Source: Isoetes taiwanensis
Lineage: Eukaryota > Streptophyta > Lycopodiopsida > Isoetales > Isoetaceae
Direction: 5' to 3'
NCBI GenBank assembly: GCA_021234155.1
Contig: JAJEKV010000001.1
Location: 17,625,382-17,689,381, forward strand
Length of the DNA: 64,000 nt
The notes below the pieces were generated by a model, which saw only the letters and a list, made by a program, of their open reading frames with translations, was not told where the DNA came from and ran no database searches. The position numbers and the translations under genes were made by a program. Position 1 is the stretch's first letter. Each line of letters opens with the position of its first letter. This document shows positions 33,493 to 43,833 of this stretch, in pieces.

Positions 33493-34533
33493 ATGACTAA
33501 AAGGGTCGGACATGAGGATATAAAGATCAGAAAGGTCAATACATGTATAGATCTAGATGTTGGTCTGAAACTACTGGCGTCTAACTTTACTACCAGACAT
33601 GGCTTCAGAGCCAGACATACAATAGGAATGCTTCTGGAAGAGGCCTATGATGCTTCTAAAAAGGACCTCTGGAAAGTTCTCTGCTCCATGCTACGAGCCA
33701 GGTAATGCTTTCCAATATAGATGAAATATTTTACATTATATTTTTATACCTTTGCAGACCTTCCTTCAACATTTGTGACTGGAAGCTCCAAAAGCCACCT
33801 ATCTTTTGTTCCTGAAATTTGTCTGCATTATCTCTGAGATTTGATATATCGACAGTTCAGTAAGAATGGGTGCGAAAATTGCTCCTTCTTTAGTATGGAT
33901 CAAGTCCAAGATAGAATTCTCGAGTGCACCACTGGTAACTTTTTAGGTTATGCTCCCGTTATCCATATCTATCTTATTCTTATATTCGCCTTTTTTTTAG
34001 GTTAATATCATCAATGGATCTATCAAGAAGCTTGGTAGCCCGATGCTTGAAATAAGTAAGACCTCCTTGTCCAGTTATGTGATTTCCTTTGCAGATTTTA
34101 GAATGCTTTTGTATGCTCATTATTTCCCACAATGTGAGAAACATAAAGCTGATGACTCAAATTGAAATTCAACAGCCAGGGATTAAAAAAACTCCGCCCT
34201 TTTAGATTTTTGAGGAAACAACCTTAGTAGAAAAGCATCATATCAGAGTCACATCAGGAGGTACTCGAAGCTCTCCTCTGGGTCAAAACAGAAACTATTA
34301 TGATTCGAGCACTTAAACGAGTTCTGGAAGATGAAGATATTTGGCAATTCAAGCAAGAGCTTAAACCATACTTTGAAGATAAGCTCGGCATCTGTGAGGG
34401 AGCGCGGGATTCTTGGATCTTACATATTCTGGATGCTTCCGCTTATGGGGCAGTGGAGCTGGACTATCTGCTCAACAAGTATACTGATCAAGCCTATGCG
34501 GTTATAACTCTGGATGGAGTTATGGATGATTGA
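33493..34533 (+). CDS. 209-aa protein of unknown family U1, four exons
   Basis: Exons 33493-33701, 33856-33934, 34001-34055 and 34247-34533 join to exactly 630 bases with no stop: donors CCAG|GTAATG, CTG|GTAACT and AATAA|GTAAG; acceptors GACAG, TTTTTTTTAG and TATCAG. Phases agree at all three joins. The protein starts MTKRVGHEDIKIRKVNTCID. The middle has VWIKSKIEFSSAPLVNIING and IKKLGSPMLEI. The C-terminal domain reads SHQEVLEALLWVKTETIMIR, ALKRVLEDEDIWQFKQELKP, then ELDYLLNKYTDQ and ITLDGVMDD. That domain aligns with 22249-22746 and 13069-13430. There is no signal peptide or membrane segment, and it is mainly helical. An A20 run lies 225 bases past the stop. The function is unknown. Introns argue that this copy is a real gene rather than a retrocopy. 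Confidence 0.6.
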
Positions 34534-34758
34534 GATAGATGTTGAAGAACTTAATATCTTGATGTCCTGCAGATAATTATATTTCCTGTTTTTCTTTGGT
34601 CCATATACCTAAACAGTGTTTCAGTTTACTTAAAATATCCTCCTCGCTCGGGAGAGATAGGCCATTTTGTTTAAGTATGGCCTTATAACAGAGTTACTCT
34701 CTGTATTTTGTATTACTATGTACCTTTTGCATGTAATATAATACTACTGCCGTTTCTC

Positions 34759-34778
34759 AAAAAAAAAAAAAAAAAAAA
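34759..34778 (+). other. A20 run downstream of the four-exon gene
   Basis: Twenty A residues about 225 bases after the stop, preceded by GCATGTAATATAATAC. The position matches the poly(A) of the 13-kb copy (about 255 bases after its stop). Confidence 0.7.
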
Positions 34779-35000
34779 ACATCATAGACACACATTGACG
34801 TGGCTACCAACCTTGCATGTTAGATATATGGATGGGGCCAATTTGACTTTTTCAAAAAACAATTAGTTCCATGATTTCGCTATTTAAGTTACTTCTTGGC
34901 ATAACGATTCCAAAAATGGCCAATCCAAACTATGCTTATCAATTTATCTAAGGTAAGTGGTGGCTAATATTTTACGCCCCTTCAAATATGTAGGGAGATT

Positions 35001-35047
35001 AACAAGGTGCTGCGCACGGAGGGTTGCCCTACGGTGGCCCGAGAATG
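35001..35047 (+). repeat. dispersed repeat R1, left-end copy
   Basis: AACAAGGTGCTGCGCACGGA GGGTTGCCCT and GGTGGCCCGAGA. The right end is absent. Confidence 0.75.
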
Positions 35048-35566
35048 TGTTTTCATGTTTCTTGTTGTCGTTTCGTTTTCATGGTTCTTGTTGGGTCATT
35101 TTATGTGTCGGGGCTTATTAATGGTTTGAACGTGGGGTTTTGTTTTGTGTTGTTTTGTTTATGAATTGTACATGGACCAAGAAGAGGCTTGCAAACCTCA
35201 GTATTTAGACCAATTAGGATTGACGTGATTATGATCTTTGTCTAAAACATATTAGCCATTTATGAAGAATGCTTTTTGTAGTTATATTAGTAATAGAAAT
35301 TGTACAGGGCCGGTATGAATACATGCTTTCATTTTCTTAGTGAATGCATTCAAATATTAAGAATAGAGTACCCAATGGTACAAAAGGACCAATTCGTGCT
35401 TTGGTAATATAACAATCCCATTTCGAATATGCGTGTTTAAGTGCCTTGATGATGTAGTAATCCCATTTCTAATATGCATGTTTAACTTGGTTGGTGTCAG
35501 TTAATTTTGGTTCGGCATAGTGGTGAACCATTCTTAATCGAGTCCTCATATTTTCTTGCATCTTTA
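35048..35566. other. no gene seen
   Basis: AT- and GT-rich sequence. A repeated TAATATAACAATCCCATTTC / TAGTAATCCCATTTCTAATATGC block lies at about 35405-35485. Confidence 0.35.
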
Positions 35567-35777
35567 GATGAATGAATCACCAGGAGCTCGTATGAGAGTT
35601 GGTTTAACCGCTCTAACCATGGCCGAATATTTTCGAGATGTTAATAAGCAAGACGTACTTCTATTCATTGACAATATCTTTCGTTTCGTTCAAGCAGGAT
35701 CTGAAGTTTCTGCTTTATTAGGTAGAATGCCTTCTGCTGTGGGCTAACAACCAACTCTCAGCACAGAAATGGGTTAT
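35567..35777 (+). pseudogene. atpB: chloroplast atpB fragment in nuclear DNA (NUPT)
   Basis: The frame from about 35570 reads [59 protein letters not shown], stop (TAA where Tyr is expected), QPTLSTEMG. This is the catalytic beta subunit of chloroplast ATP synthase, about 68 residues of ~490. Both ends stop abruptly in unrelated nuclear sequence. The in-frame TAA and the Pro-to-Ser change show decay after transfer. Confidence 0.92.
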
Positions 35778-36305
35778 ATTAATTGATTTACACTTGGAAC
35801 AAGCGCATTTTGGCTTCCATTCTTCTTTCCATGTTCTATTTATTCTTTCACAATCTAATGATAAGCAATGACAGAATGGGGAGATTTCAAAGCTAGATAA
35901 TACAAATCTCTACCACATGTCTTTTAGCAAAAAAGAATATTACTATTTGTGGGTCAATCTGAAAGATTCCAGCAGGTCCACTTTGAGTCCATTAGAAGAT
36001 ATATTGCAACTTTGATTATGTTTAAAGGAAGGCATCTGCAGGTTAGTGGAGGCTTCCTCTTTGTCTATTTGAAGCACTAGAAGCTTTAGCATGAAGAAGA
36101 CCAAGCAAACACCAGAATACTTCAAAAAATATAGATGCATCCGTATATGGAAGAAAATTAAACAGACGATGCATTAAAAAACAGGACTCTGAATTCTGTC
36201 AAGGAGACTGCTCTCTCCATCACAGAACAGAGTCCTGCATAGCTCAATAGGTATCCAATATTTAATTTTACAAACCCCAAGAGCCAGAGTCTTCCAGACT
36301 GTTTT
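35778..36305. other. no gene seen
   Basis: AT-rich sequence downstream of the receptor kinase remnant. Confidence 0.4.
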
Positions 36306-38160
36306 ACGGATCCGATGACCTCTCCGATAGGCTATCCTTGAGGTCACAGAGAGGCTTGATAAGCTCTAGAATCTGCACAACTTCTGCCATAGATGGCCAT
36401 AATCAGAAATGAGGGCATTATGGTTATTGTCTAGCAAAATATTACTAGATTTTAAATCATAATGTATAACTTGAGGTTGGCATCCATGATGAAGATGACG
36501 AAGGCCAAGTGCTGTACCCAGAATTATCTTAAATCTTTCTTGCCAAGTAAGTGGAGGAACACCCGTGAATGCACATTCATGCAATCTGCTGTATAAGTTT
36601 CCATTAGGGTCATATTTATATATGAGCAGCTGCAACTGGGATGTCCAATAGTAACCCTGCAATGACACCAAATTGGGATGCTGAATTTTACCTAGAACTT
36701 GAACTTCCCTTTCGAATTCTACCTGTGTATTTACCAAACCTGGCACACAGAGCTTTTTCACTGCAAATACTTCTCCATCAGGCAGCAGAGCCTTATACAC
36801 AATTCCAAATCCTCCCCTTCCAACTTCAGTATCCTTGTTAAGCAATGCATGTGCACTCGTAAGTAAATCCTCGGATTTTGTATCAGATCCTTCTGTAAAC
36901 ATTACCAGCTTTCCTATTGCAAAATCTTCAGCTGGAGAGCCTGGCAGACTGTCAAACACTAAGAAGTTCGACTTTGAAGGAATAGTTTGGGCCCTAATAT
37001 TCAACACAGAAACTATGATAATGCCTACAGCGATTACTGCTGCGGCAGATATCGCAGTGATGGCAGATACACTCAGAATAATCTTTCTTCTTCCACCAGA
37101 ACCTCCCATCAGATCAGGGGTTCTGCTAGCATTTGGATTCATGACTATTGGTTTTGGTACTGTTGGACATGCCTGATGAGCAACAGTTCCACAAAGACCA
37201 TTATTCCCTACATAGGAACTTTCATTAAAAACATTCAGAATGCCTCCTGTTGGAATTGGACCAGTTAGCTGATTATGAGAAACATCAAACTTCGATAAAC
37301 TTTGGAGCTGGAGCAGTTCCTTTGGTATTTCACCCGAAAAGTTGTTCCACGAAAGATCCAAGTACTGAAGACCTCTAAGTTTTCCAAGCTGAACAGGAAT
37401 GCTTCCATCTAGATGATTCAACGATACATCTCTTGCCACAATGTAATAAAATGTTCAGACATTTGAAAGCATGTTCGCCACTATATTGCAAGAAATCAGT
37501 AGATCTCATAGCCATCTATGGAGCATATAGAAATTCACTAAAACCTAAATGGGCAAAAGTATGCTGGTGGGGTGCAAAAGCACGCGTCCGGACGCATGCT
37601 TTTAGCACCCTATTTGGAAAGTGCTGAAAATCTTTGGAAAGTCTTTGGGTGCAAAGTCTTTGGAAAAGTCTTTGGTCTTTGGAAAGTCTTTGGAAAGTCT
37701 TGGAGTCGGGAGTCTTTGCGTCGCGTTTATTTGTAACCCACCAGCATACTTTTGCCCAAATGAATCTGAAATGAATTAGAGAACATTTTGAGGTATAGGA
37801 ACGACTTAGAAACATGGGTTATAAGAAAACTTACAGTTCCATCAATCTTGTACATCTGGAAAGCTCCCGAGGAATAGGACCAGCCAAAAGATTGTTTCTT
37901 AGTCGGAATAATACAAGAGATGCAATGTTGCCGATGGCGTTGGGGATATTTCCGGTGAGCTTATTTCCACTTAGGTCAACCGCAACCAACCAAGCTCCCC
38001 CAATTCTGGTGGTACAACCCCTGACAAAGAGTTCTCTGCGAGATTGATGGTTCTTTAAGGTGTTCTACTGATCCAAGGATATCAAAACCGGCATCACTCG
38101 CCGCCTCAAATACTTCATCAGATTGGAGCTGCCAGTTACCCGGTCCAGAACATCCTTGAT
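36306..38160 (-). pseudogene. LRR receptor-like kinase with deleted kinase core (PXC-like)
   Basis: The upstream exon (down to 37835) holds leucine-rich repeats: INLAENSLSGVVPPELG, then after a one-base loss VDLSGNKLTGNIPNAIGN and RLRNNLLAGPIPRELSR; another shift lies just before INLAENS. Donor AACT|GTAAGT joins in phase to the next exon (from 37431), giving ELDVSLNHLDG. That exon continues with LRRs, SSYVGNNGLCG, a transmembrane segment (ITAISAAAVIAVGIIIVSVL), the Gly loop GRGGFGIVYK, VFAVKKL and VIHYDLKSSNILLDNN up to ISDYG. There the sequence jumps, one frame over, to WPSMAEVVQILELI and the C-terminus at about 36312. Roughly 130 kinase residues (activation segment through subdomain X) are deleted. 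Intact relatives are plasma-membrane receptors. Confidence 0.85.
37549..37761. mobile_element. MITE inside the receptor-kinase intron
   Basis: Inverted ends TGGGCAAAAGTATGCTGGTG (left, 37550) and its complement ACCAGCATACTTTTGCCC (right, to 37758) flank a centre made of GGAAAGTCTTT repeats and a GCACGCGTCCGGACGCATGC palindrome. It lies within the intron 37432-37834. No protein is encoded. Confidence 0.8.
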
Positions 38161-38197
38161 CCACAACGCAACTGACCGTGCATTTACAGGGAACAAA

Positions 38198-38307
38198 GGG
38201 TTTTTAGCAGTCATCAATATATACTGAGTATATTCCAGCATATACTCAGTATATCCCACAAACCCACATAAACGAGGGTTTGCCCCCCTAGGGGCAACCC
38301 AAAAAAT
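38198..38307 (+). repeat. dispersed repeat R1, right-end copy
   Basis: GGGTTTTTAGCAGTCATC, ATATACTGAGTATATTCCAG, CCACAAACCCACATAAACGA, GGGTTTGCCCCCCTAGGGG, CAACCCAAAAAA. It lies immediately upstream of the LRR exon remnant. Confidence 0.85.
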
Positions 38308-40007
38308 ACCCTGTTGAGAAATCATACTTATCTGATTATTCATGCTATAGGAGAACTTTGTTGAAAATTCGGGGGTAAAACTATCCTACAAATTTTTAAA
38401 AAATATGAAAATGCCCTTAAAAAATGGTTCTTTGGTGTTAAATCTCTAATGACACACCCTTCACAAAGTCTAAAGAGTTAAAACATTTCCAATGATAGCC
38501 AATCAAGGGCGCATCTCTGTTCGGGAGTTCAGAAGCCTTGCCTTTGCTTCGTGCAGAGATGAAATTTCTTTGGCCTTAATCAACCCAGTTTCATCCTCCG
38601 TGGCAAAGGCATCTTTCCTTTCTTCAAAGGTCCTTGGGGACTTCCGAATTGCCCAAGTCCAGCCTTGGATTTGTCTTCTAGCGAGCTTAATTTGTCATGT
38701 AGTCGTTGATCTTTGTTTTGTAGCTCAATTACAGTTTGTCCCATAGCTCAATGCAATCAGTCAAGAAACAAGAAGCTTAGCCACCGTAATGGGAATGGTA
38801 TGCGCCTTACAAATTAAAAGAGCCTAGTTTCAGTGATATGGCAAATCAAGTTTTTCTATAATGGCGATGTGCCCTAAGTTGTCTAAGTTGGTGTTGGAGT
38901 TTGTAGACTACACATCCTTCAAAAAGTTTGGAAACTCAGAATCTTTTCAATGATAATAGAAGCTTTAAGTTGTTTAAGTGGAATCGGAATTGGCAAGTTG
39001 AATTTGAAGGATGTTGAACAAAGAGCATGACTTGTGAATTCGAACCCGGATGAAGAATTTGATGAGTTTTGAAATGTTCAAGATCATTTTTATACTTGGA
39101 TTAAGACTTGTGAATCTGAGCTTAGATGAAGAACTCGATGAGTTTCAAAATGCCCAAGGTTATTTTTAGACTTGGGGACACAGATCTTCTTCATTGGGAA
39201 TTAGGTCTGAAGATTCCCCATTAGAAAAATCCATGCATCTCCACAGTTTTTGGTTTGCTTCTGTAAAGCAATTAAAAGGTAAATTTGGGAAGTCACATTA
39301 TAAATATAGAAATTATTCGGTTTGTTCATTGTGGCCACATAACACACACGATTGTATGCCAAGGATAAGAAAAATATGCCTTATTTGCGGTGTCATAGCT
39401 CTATCTGAGTTTTGTGCATCTGAGTTTTGTGGATCTAAAGCTTACATCACTAGGGGCCTCTTCTACTAGCATTTTTTCTACTATGTCCCAAAAGAGGATC
39501 AATCAAATAGCTCCAATCTTAATACTACAATTGCCACTCTCATTTTGAATTTAGAAATTGTTCAATAGGCCTTTATAGTCTCATGGAGGATGTAAGTACA
39601 TGGAGAAACCATCAATTTCGAATCCATCACCATATGCCATTATCGTTTGCTTCTATCTTAATTAGATGTTCCTACAGGCTAGGAGCCTACAAAACAACGT
39701 CAAGTTGCTAGATTATTGCAAGAAAAAATGTAAGGAGTTTACAAAACAACATCGTTAGTATATTTATATTTGAATTGCCATCATAGTTTGAATATAAATG
39801 TTCTTTGATTTGTTCGGATATTATTACATAAAGGAACGGATGGCGATATTTCTCATGATTTTGGCCCATTTTATATCTAGCAATAGTCCTCTTGATGGTC
39901 ACCTGATTTCTAACATCAGGGCCGAGGAATTTCTTGGATGTTTCAGCTTCAATGATCAAGGAGGAGCGCCGAAATATCGTCATATTTCCCTTTACGTAAG
40001 GTAAAGT
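38308..40007. other. no gene seen
   Basis: Unrecognised short frames only. At about 38985-39170 a CTTGTGAATTCGAACC / CTTGTGAATCTGAGC block with GATGAAGAA-TTGATGAGTTT is repeated twice. Confidence 0.4.
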
Positions 40008-42457
40008 CCAAGAGAAGGCCATTTCGCCTGGCAGTTCATAAGACTGCGTTTAGGACAACCTTTGGATATTATGAGTTTTTGGTCATGCCATTTGGACTTA
40101 CAAATGCGCCAGCTTCTTTTACGAGGCTAATGGGGCGAATATTTGAGGATGTGCATGGCATTTATGTTGTTGTGTTCTTTAATGACATATTAGTTTTTAG
40201 TAAGTCTGAGGAAGATCAATACTTGCATTTGCAGGAGGTTTTCCGTCGGTTAAGGGAGGAGTCTATTACTCTTTATCCTAAGAAAAGTATCTTTTTCCAA
40301 TCAGAAATTGAATATTTGGATCATATTGTTTGCGCTGAGGGTCTTAAAGTTGATCCCAGTAAGGTACGAACAATTGTGGATTGGCCAGTACCTACTTCAG
40401 TTGCTGCATTGCGTTCCTTTTTGGGTTTATGCAGTTATTATAGGAAGTTTGTACAGAATTTTGGTCGTTTAGCTTCAGATTTATATTTGTTGCTACGAAA
40501 AGATGTTCCTTTCCAATAGAATCATAATCATCAGTTTGCTTTCCAAATTTTAAAGGATGCCATGGTTAATCCTCCTGTTCTGCGTTTGCCAAAGTTTGGT
40601 CTACCTTTCTTGTTATGTGTTGATGCAAGTGGTATGGCTTTGGGCGCGGCTTTGATACAGGATGGTCATCCTATTGCTTATGTAAGTCGAAAGTTTTCTG
40701 ACACAGAAAGTAGATATAGTGTTTATGATAAGGAATTTCTGGCTATCATTCATGTTTTGAAAGTGTGGCGACACTATCTTATAGGGTCAACGGTTCATAT
40801 TTTGACTGACCACCAAAGCATTAGGCACATTGTTTCACAGAAAACATTATCGGGAAGGCAGTTGAAATGGGTTGCTTTTAGTTGTAGCTGATGCTTTAAG
40901 TAGACGTTATGCAGTTTGTTCTCTTTCTATAGCACAATCCAACCATTTGGAGGGAATGAAGCCATTGTATGCCACTGACCCTGATTATAAGGATATTTGG
41001 TTGTTAGCTCAAAGTGGCAATGCATATGGATATAAGATCGTTAATGGGTTCTTGTATAAAGGTCCAAAGCTATGCATTGTTCGGAACTTTCGGTCACTTA
41101 TTCTTAAAGAAGTCCATGATGCACCTACTGCGGGTCATCGTGGCGTGGGGGCAACTTTGGCAAAGCTTGAACCATACTTTATTTGGCCTGGATTGCGGAG
41201 AGATGTCTTGGTTCATATTCGTCATTGTGTTACTTGTCAATGGATAAAGAAAGCGAACAAGAAACCTCATGGTGTTCCTTTATCCTTGCCTATTCTGAAG
41301 GCAAAGTGGGAACAGATCACTATGGATTTTATTGTTAGTCTTCCTCCCAGTTCTCGCAAGAACACTGTCATTTGGACAATTGTAGATTGTTTAACTAAGC
41401 ACGCTCATTTTATTCCTTGTTCGGATAAGTTGACGGCTTAGTGCGGCTACGCTCTTTATCAAAGAGATATTTAGGCTACATGGGTTGCCAAAGATTATTG
41501 TATCCGATCGTGATACAAAGTTTACTAGTAAATTCTGGAAGGCATTATTTATGCAATTGGGGACATAGTTAAGGTTCTCCACTGCTTTTCACCCAGAAAT
41601 TGATGGACAATCCGAGGTGGTAAATAAAGTTATTTGTTCCATCTTAAGGGGGTTTGTCAATGAACATCAAGGTCATTGGGAAGAGTATTTGCCTATTGCT
41701 GAATTTGTGTATAATAATACCTATCAGTCTACCATAAAGATGACCCCTTTTCAGGCAATCTATGGTCAGCCTGTACGGGAGCCACTCTTTCGAGTGTGTG
41801 AGGATGTTCCAGCTGCTGATAATTTGGTTATTGAGCATAAGGATCTCATAGACTTGCTTCAAGCTCGTATTCGAGATGCTCAAGCATCTTTTGCAAATAA
41901 ATCATCTAAGTTGCGGCAACCAATAGTTTTTAAAAGGAGATTGGGTATGGATGAGGATCCATAAAGGCCACTTTAAGAAAGATGCGCGCAAGAAGGATCT
42001 TAAGTTGGCACCTCGTTTCCATGGACCATTTCAAGTTATTAAAGTGGTCAATGAGAATGCATATCAATTAAGATTGCCTCAAGGTTGAAAAATGCATGAT
42101 GTAGTGAATGTGTCATTCCTAAAGGCTTATTATGATAAGGAGTTACCTCAACTTGGGAGGTTAACTAAGCCAGAATTGGTTGATGATTCCGAAGTTCTAG
42201 AGCCGGAAACAATTTTGGCGGATAAATCCACTAGTGGTTCAAGACAATATTTGGTTAAGTTCGCTCACAAACCTTTGGAGGACGCTTCATGGGTGCGTGG
42301 CAATGTTTTAGAAGCTTATCCGGATATTCTTAGGAAATATAAAGATCGGAAAGCAAAGGAAGCCGAGAGACAAGAGGAAGTCCAAGCACAGGCTTCTACT
42401 AGCCGGCGTAAGCGAGGGCCAAGGAAGGATTATGCTCGGATGGCTAAAGGTATTTAG
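40008..42457 (+). mobile_element. Ty3/gypsy chromovirus pol remnant
   Basis: Truncated at the 5' side within reverse transcriptase: FRLAVHKTAFRTTFGYYEFL, MPFGLTNAPASF, then VVVFFNDILVFS (the catalytic YxDD is FFND, first Asp replaced by Asn). RNase H follows (FLLCVDASGMALGAAL, KEFLAI, LTDHQS), with a deletion at about 40880 joining to VVADALSRR. Integrase has the H-H-C-C finger (AGHRGVG, CVTCQ), [19 protein letters not shown] and HPEIDGQSEVVNK, so D, D and E are present, but stops at about 41440 and 41568 break it. The C-terminal frame (42092-42457) carries a chromodomain-like block (EPETILADK, YLVKFAHKPLEDASWVRGN). It is inactive. There is no gag, protease or 5' LTR. Confidence 0.92.
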
Positions 42458-42489
42458 ACACCCTTTTGCAGCAGAGGACTGCTGCAATG

Positions 42490-42504
42490 TCAAGAGGGGG
42501 GAAT
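42490..42504 (+). other. polypurine tract of the gypsy element
   Basis: AAGAGGGGGGAA directly precedes TGCTATATGCC, the expected TG start of a 3' LTR, 35 bases after the end of pol. Confidence 0.8.
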
Positions 42505-43045
42505 GCTATATGCCAAGGACGTGGATGGCTCTTTGGGCTTTTCGTCCAAAGAGGGCCTTTAGTCCAGAAGGGGGCCTATGGTCCAAAGAGGGCATTTGGT
42601 CCAAATGAAGGACCAAAGGGGGCGTGCATGCTATATAGTAGCTCGGGGGAGAGCTCTGGGGCAGCTGTGCCTTAGATGAGGGCTCGTGGTTGGGTGGTGA
42701 GATAGCATGCCACATCAAGAGTCCATTTTACACGGCTTGGAAGAACCTAGATCTTTTGATTAAGATAATTCTGTCCAGAGATTCATGATAAAGCAGGAAT
42801 CCAGAATATGAGAAAAAACTACTGCTTTAGAACTGCATGCATATCATGGGTCTACACTACAAGGCAGGCTTCATTCATCAATCCAAGTTTTTGGATGACC
42901 GAGCTTTTGAATTGCAATTGGGGCCAATTAAGGTTGATAGAATTGTTAATCCTTTAGAAACAGAGGGTTTGCGTCGGTTTTAGCTGCAGAGTCAATAAAC
43001 CCATAGACGAATTCTTAGACTGTGATTGAAATCAGGAATTACGGA
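42505..43045 (+). repeat. 3' LTR (right boundary uncertain)
   Basis: Begins TGCTATATGCCAAGG. It contains four ~20-base repeats of the type GTCCAAAGAGGGCxTTTxG (42548-42615) and a TATATAG box at about 42631 that could be the LTR promoter. The right end was not determined because no 5' LTR is available for comparison. Confidence 0.55.
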
Positions 43046-43445
43046 TTACTACAAGCAAGAAACAATTTGCATCGGTGCGGATTAATGAATCTGGAGGGAT
43101 AGAATGATGGGATGGGCAAACTGGAAAAACTTTCTGGATAAGAGGAAGCCCTTTTACTGGGCTTTCGGTGTTGGACGCGCGTCGGCCCACTTGAAGACAA
43201 CACCGAAAGCCCCGTAACTTAGTCTCCATTCTATCCCATCGTCCAATGAGATATCGCCATGTGTCCATTTTATCCCATCGTCCAATGAGATATCGCCATG
43301 TGACAAGTTTCATTTCCAAGAATCTTCATTTACTTGCCCACTTTTACTTACATTCTATTTTTTTCCACTAACATTCTTGATTTTAGCCGCTGGATGTTTG
43401 ACTTGTGTCATAAAATGGACGACTAAGTGGTCTCCACGTTACAGT
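43046..43445. repeat. hairpin and 39-bp tandem duplication
   Basis: GGGCTTTCGGTGTTG at about 43159 pairs with AACACCGAAAGCCC ending at about 43214. Next, a 39-base unit (CATTCTATCCCATCGTCCAA TGAGATATCGCCATGTGT) is tandemly doubled at about 43227-43305. Confidence 0.75.
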
Positions 43446-43543
43446 AATGTCAATTTACTTGACATTCCTGAGATGTCAATAGGGCTCCGCGGTCCGGTGC
43501 GTCGCCCTGTTTCCATCTCAGGAATGTCAAGTAAATTGGCATT
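43446..43543. mobile_element. 98-bp hairpin element (MITE-like)
   Basis: AATGTCAATTTACTTGACAT TCCTGAGATG at the left is the reverse complement of the right end with one mismatch in 30. The interior has an additional AGGGC/GCCCT pairing around a CG-rich loop. Confidence 0.85.
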
Positions 43544-43833
43544 CTTGTATACATAAAGGGCGGTTGAACCACTTCGACGTCGCCATGTGTGCCTGCATAA
43601 AAAAGAAACGGTCATTAAAAGCGATATAATGGGGCGACATCAGGAAGAAGCTCCATTATGCCATGCTGTGCAACTACAAGAAAGAATGGAACAAAGACAA
43701 TTAATTGCAATCACATAGTCCAAGGTTTTCAATCAATTGGTACTGATGTTCAATGCCTGGCATGCCTCCTTGCCAACCTGTCATTTCCCTATGCAATTGT
43801 AAGAGGAGGACGTAATGCATGGGGCCTTCAATG

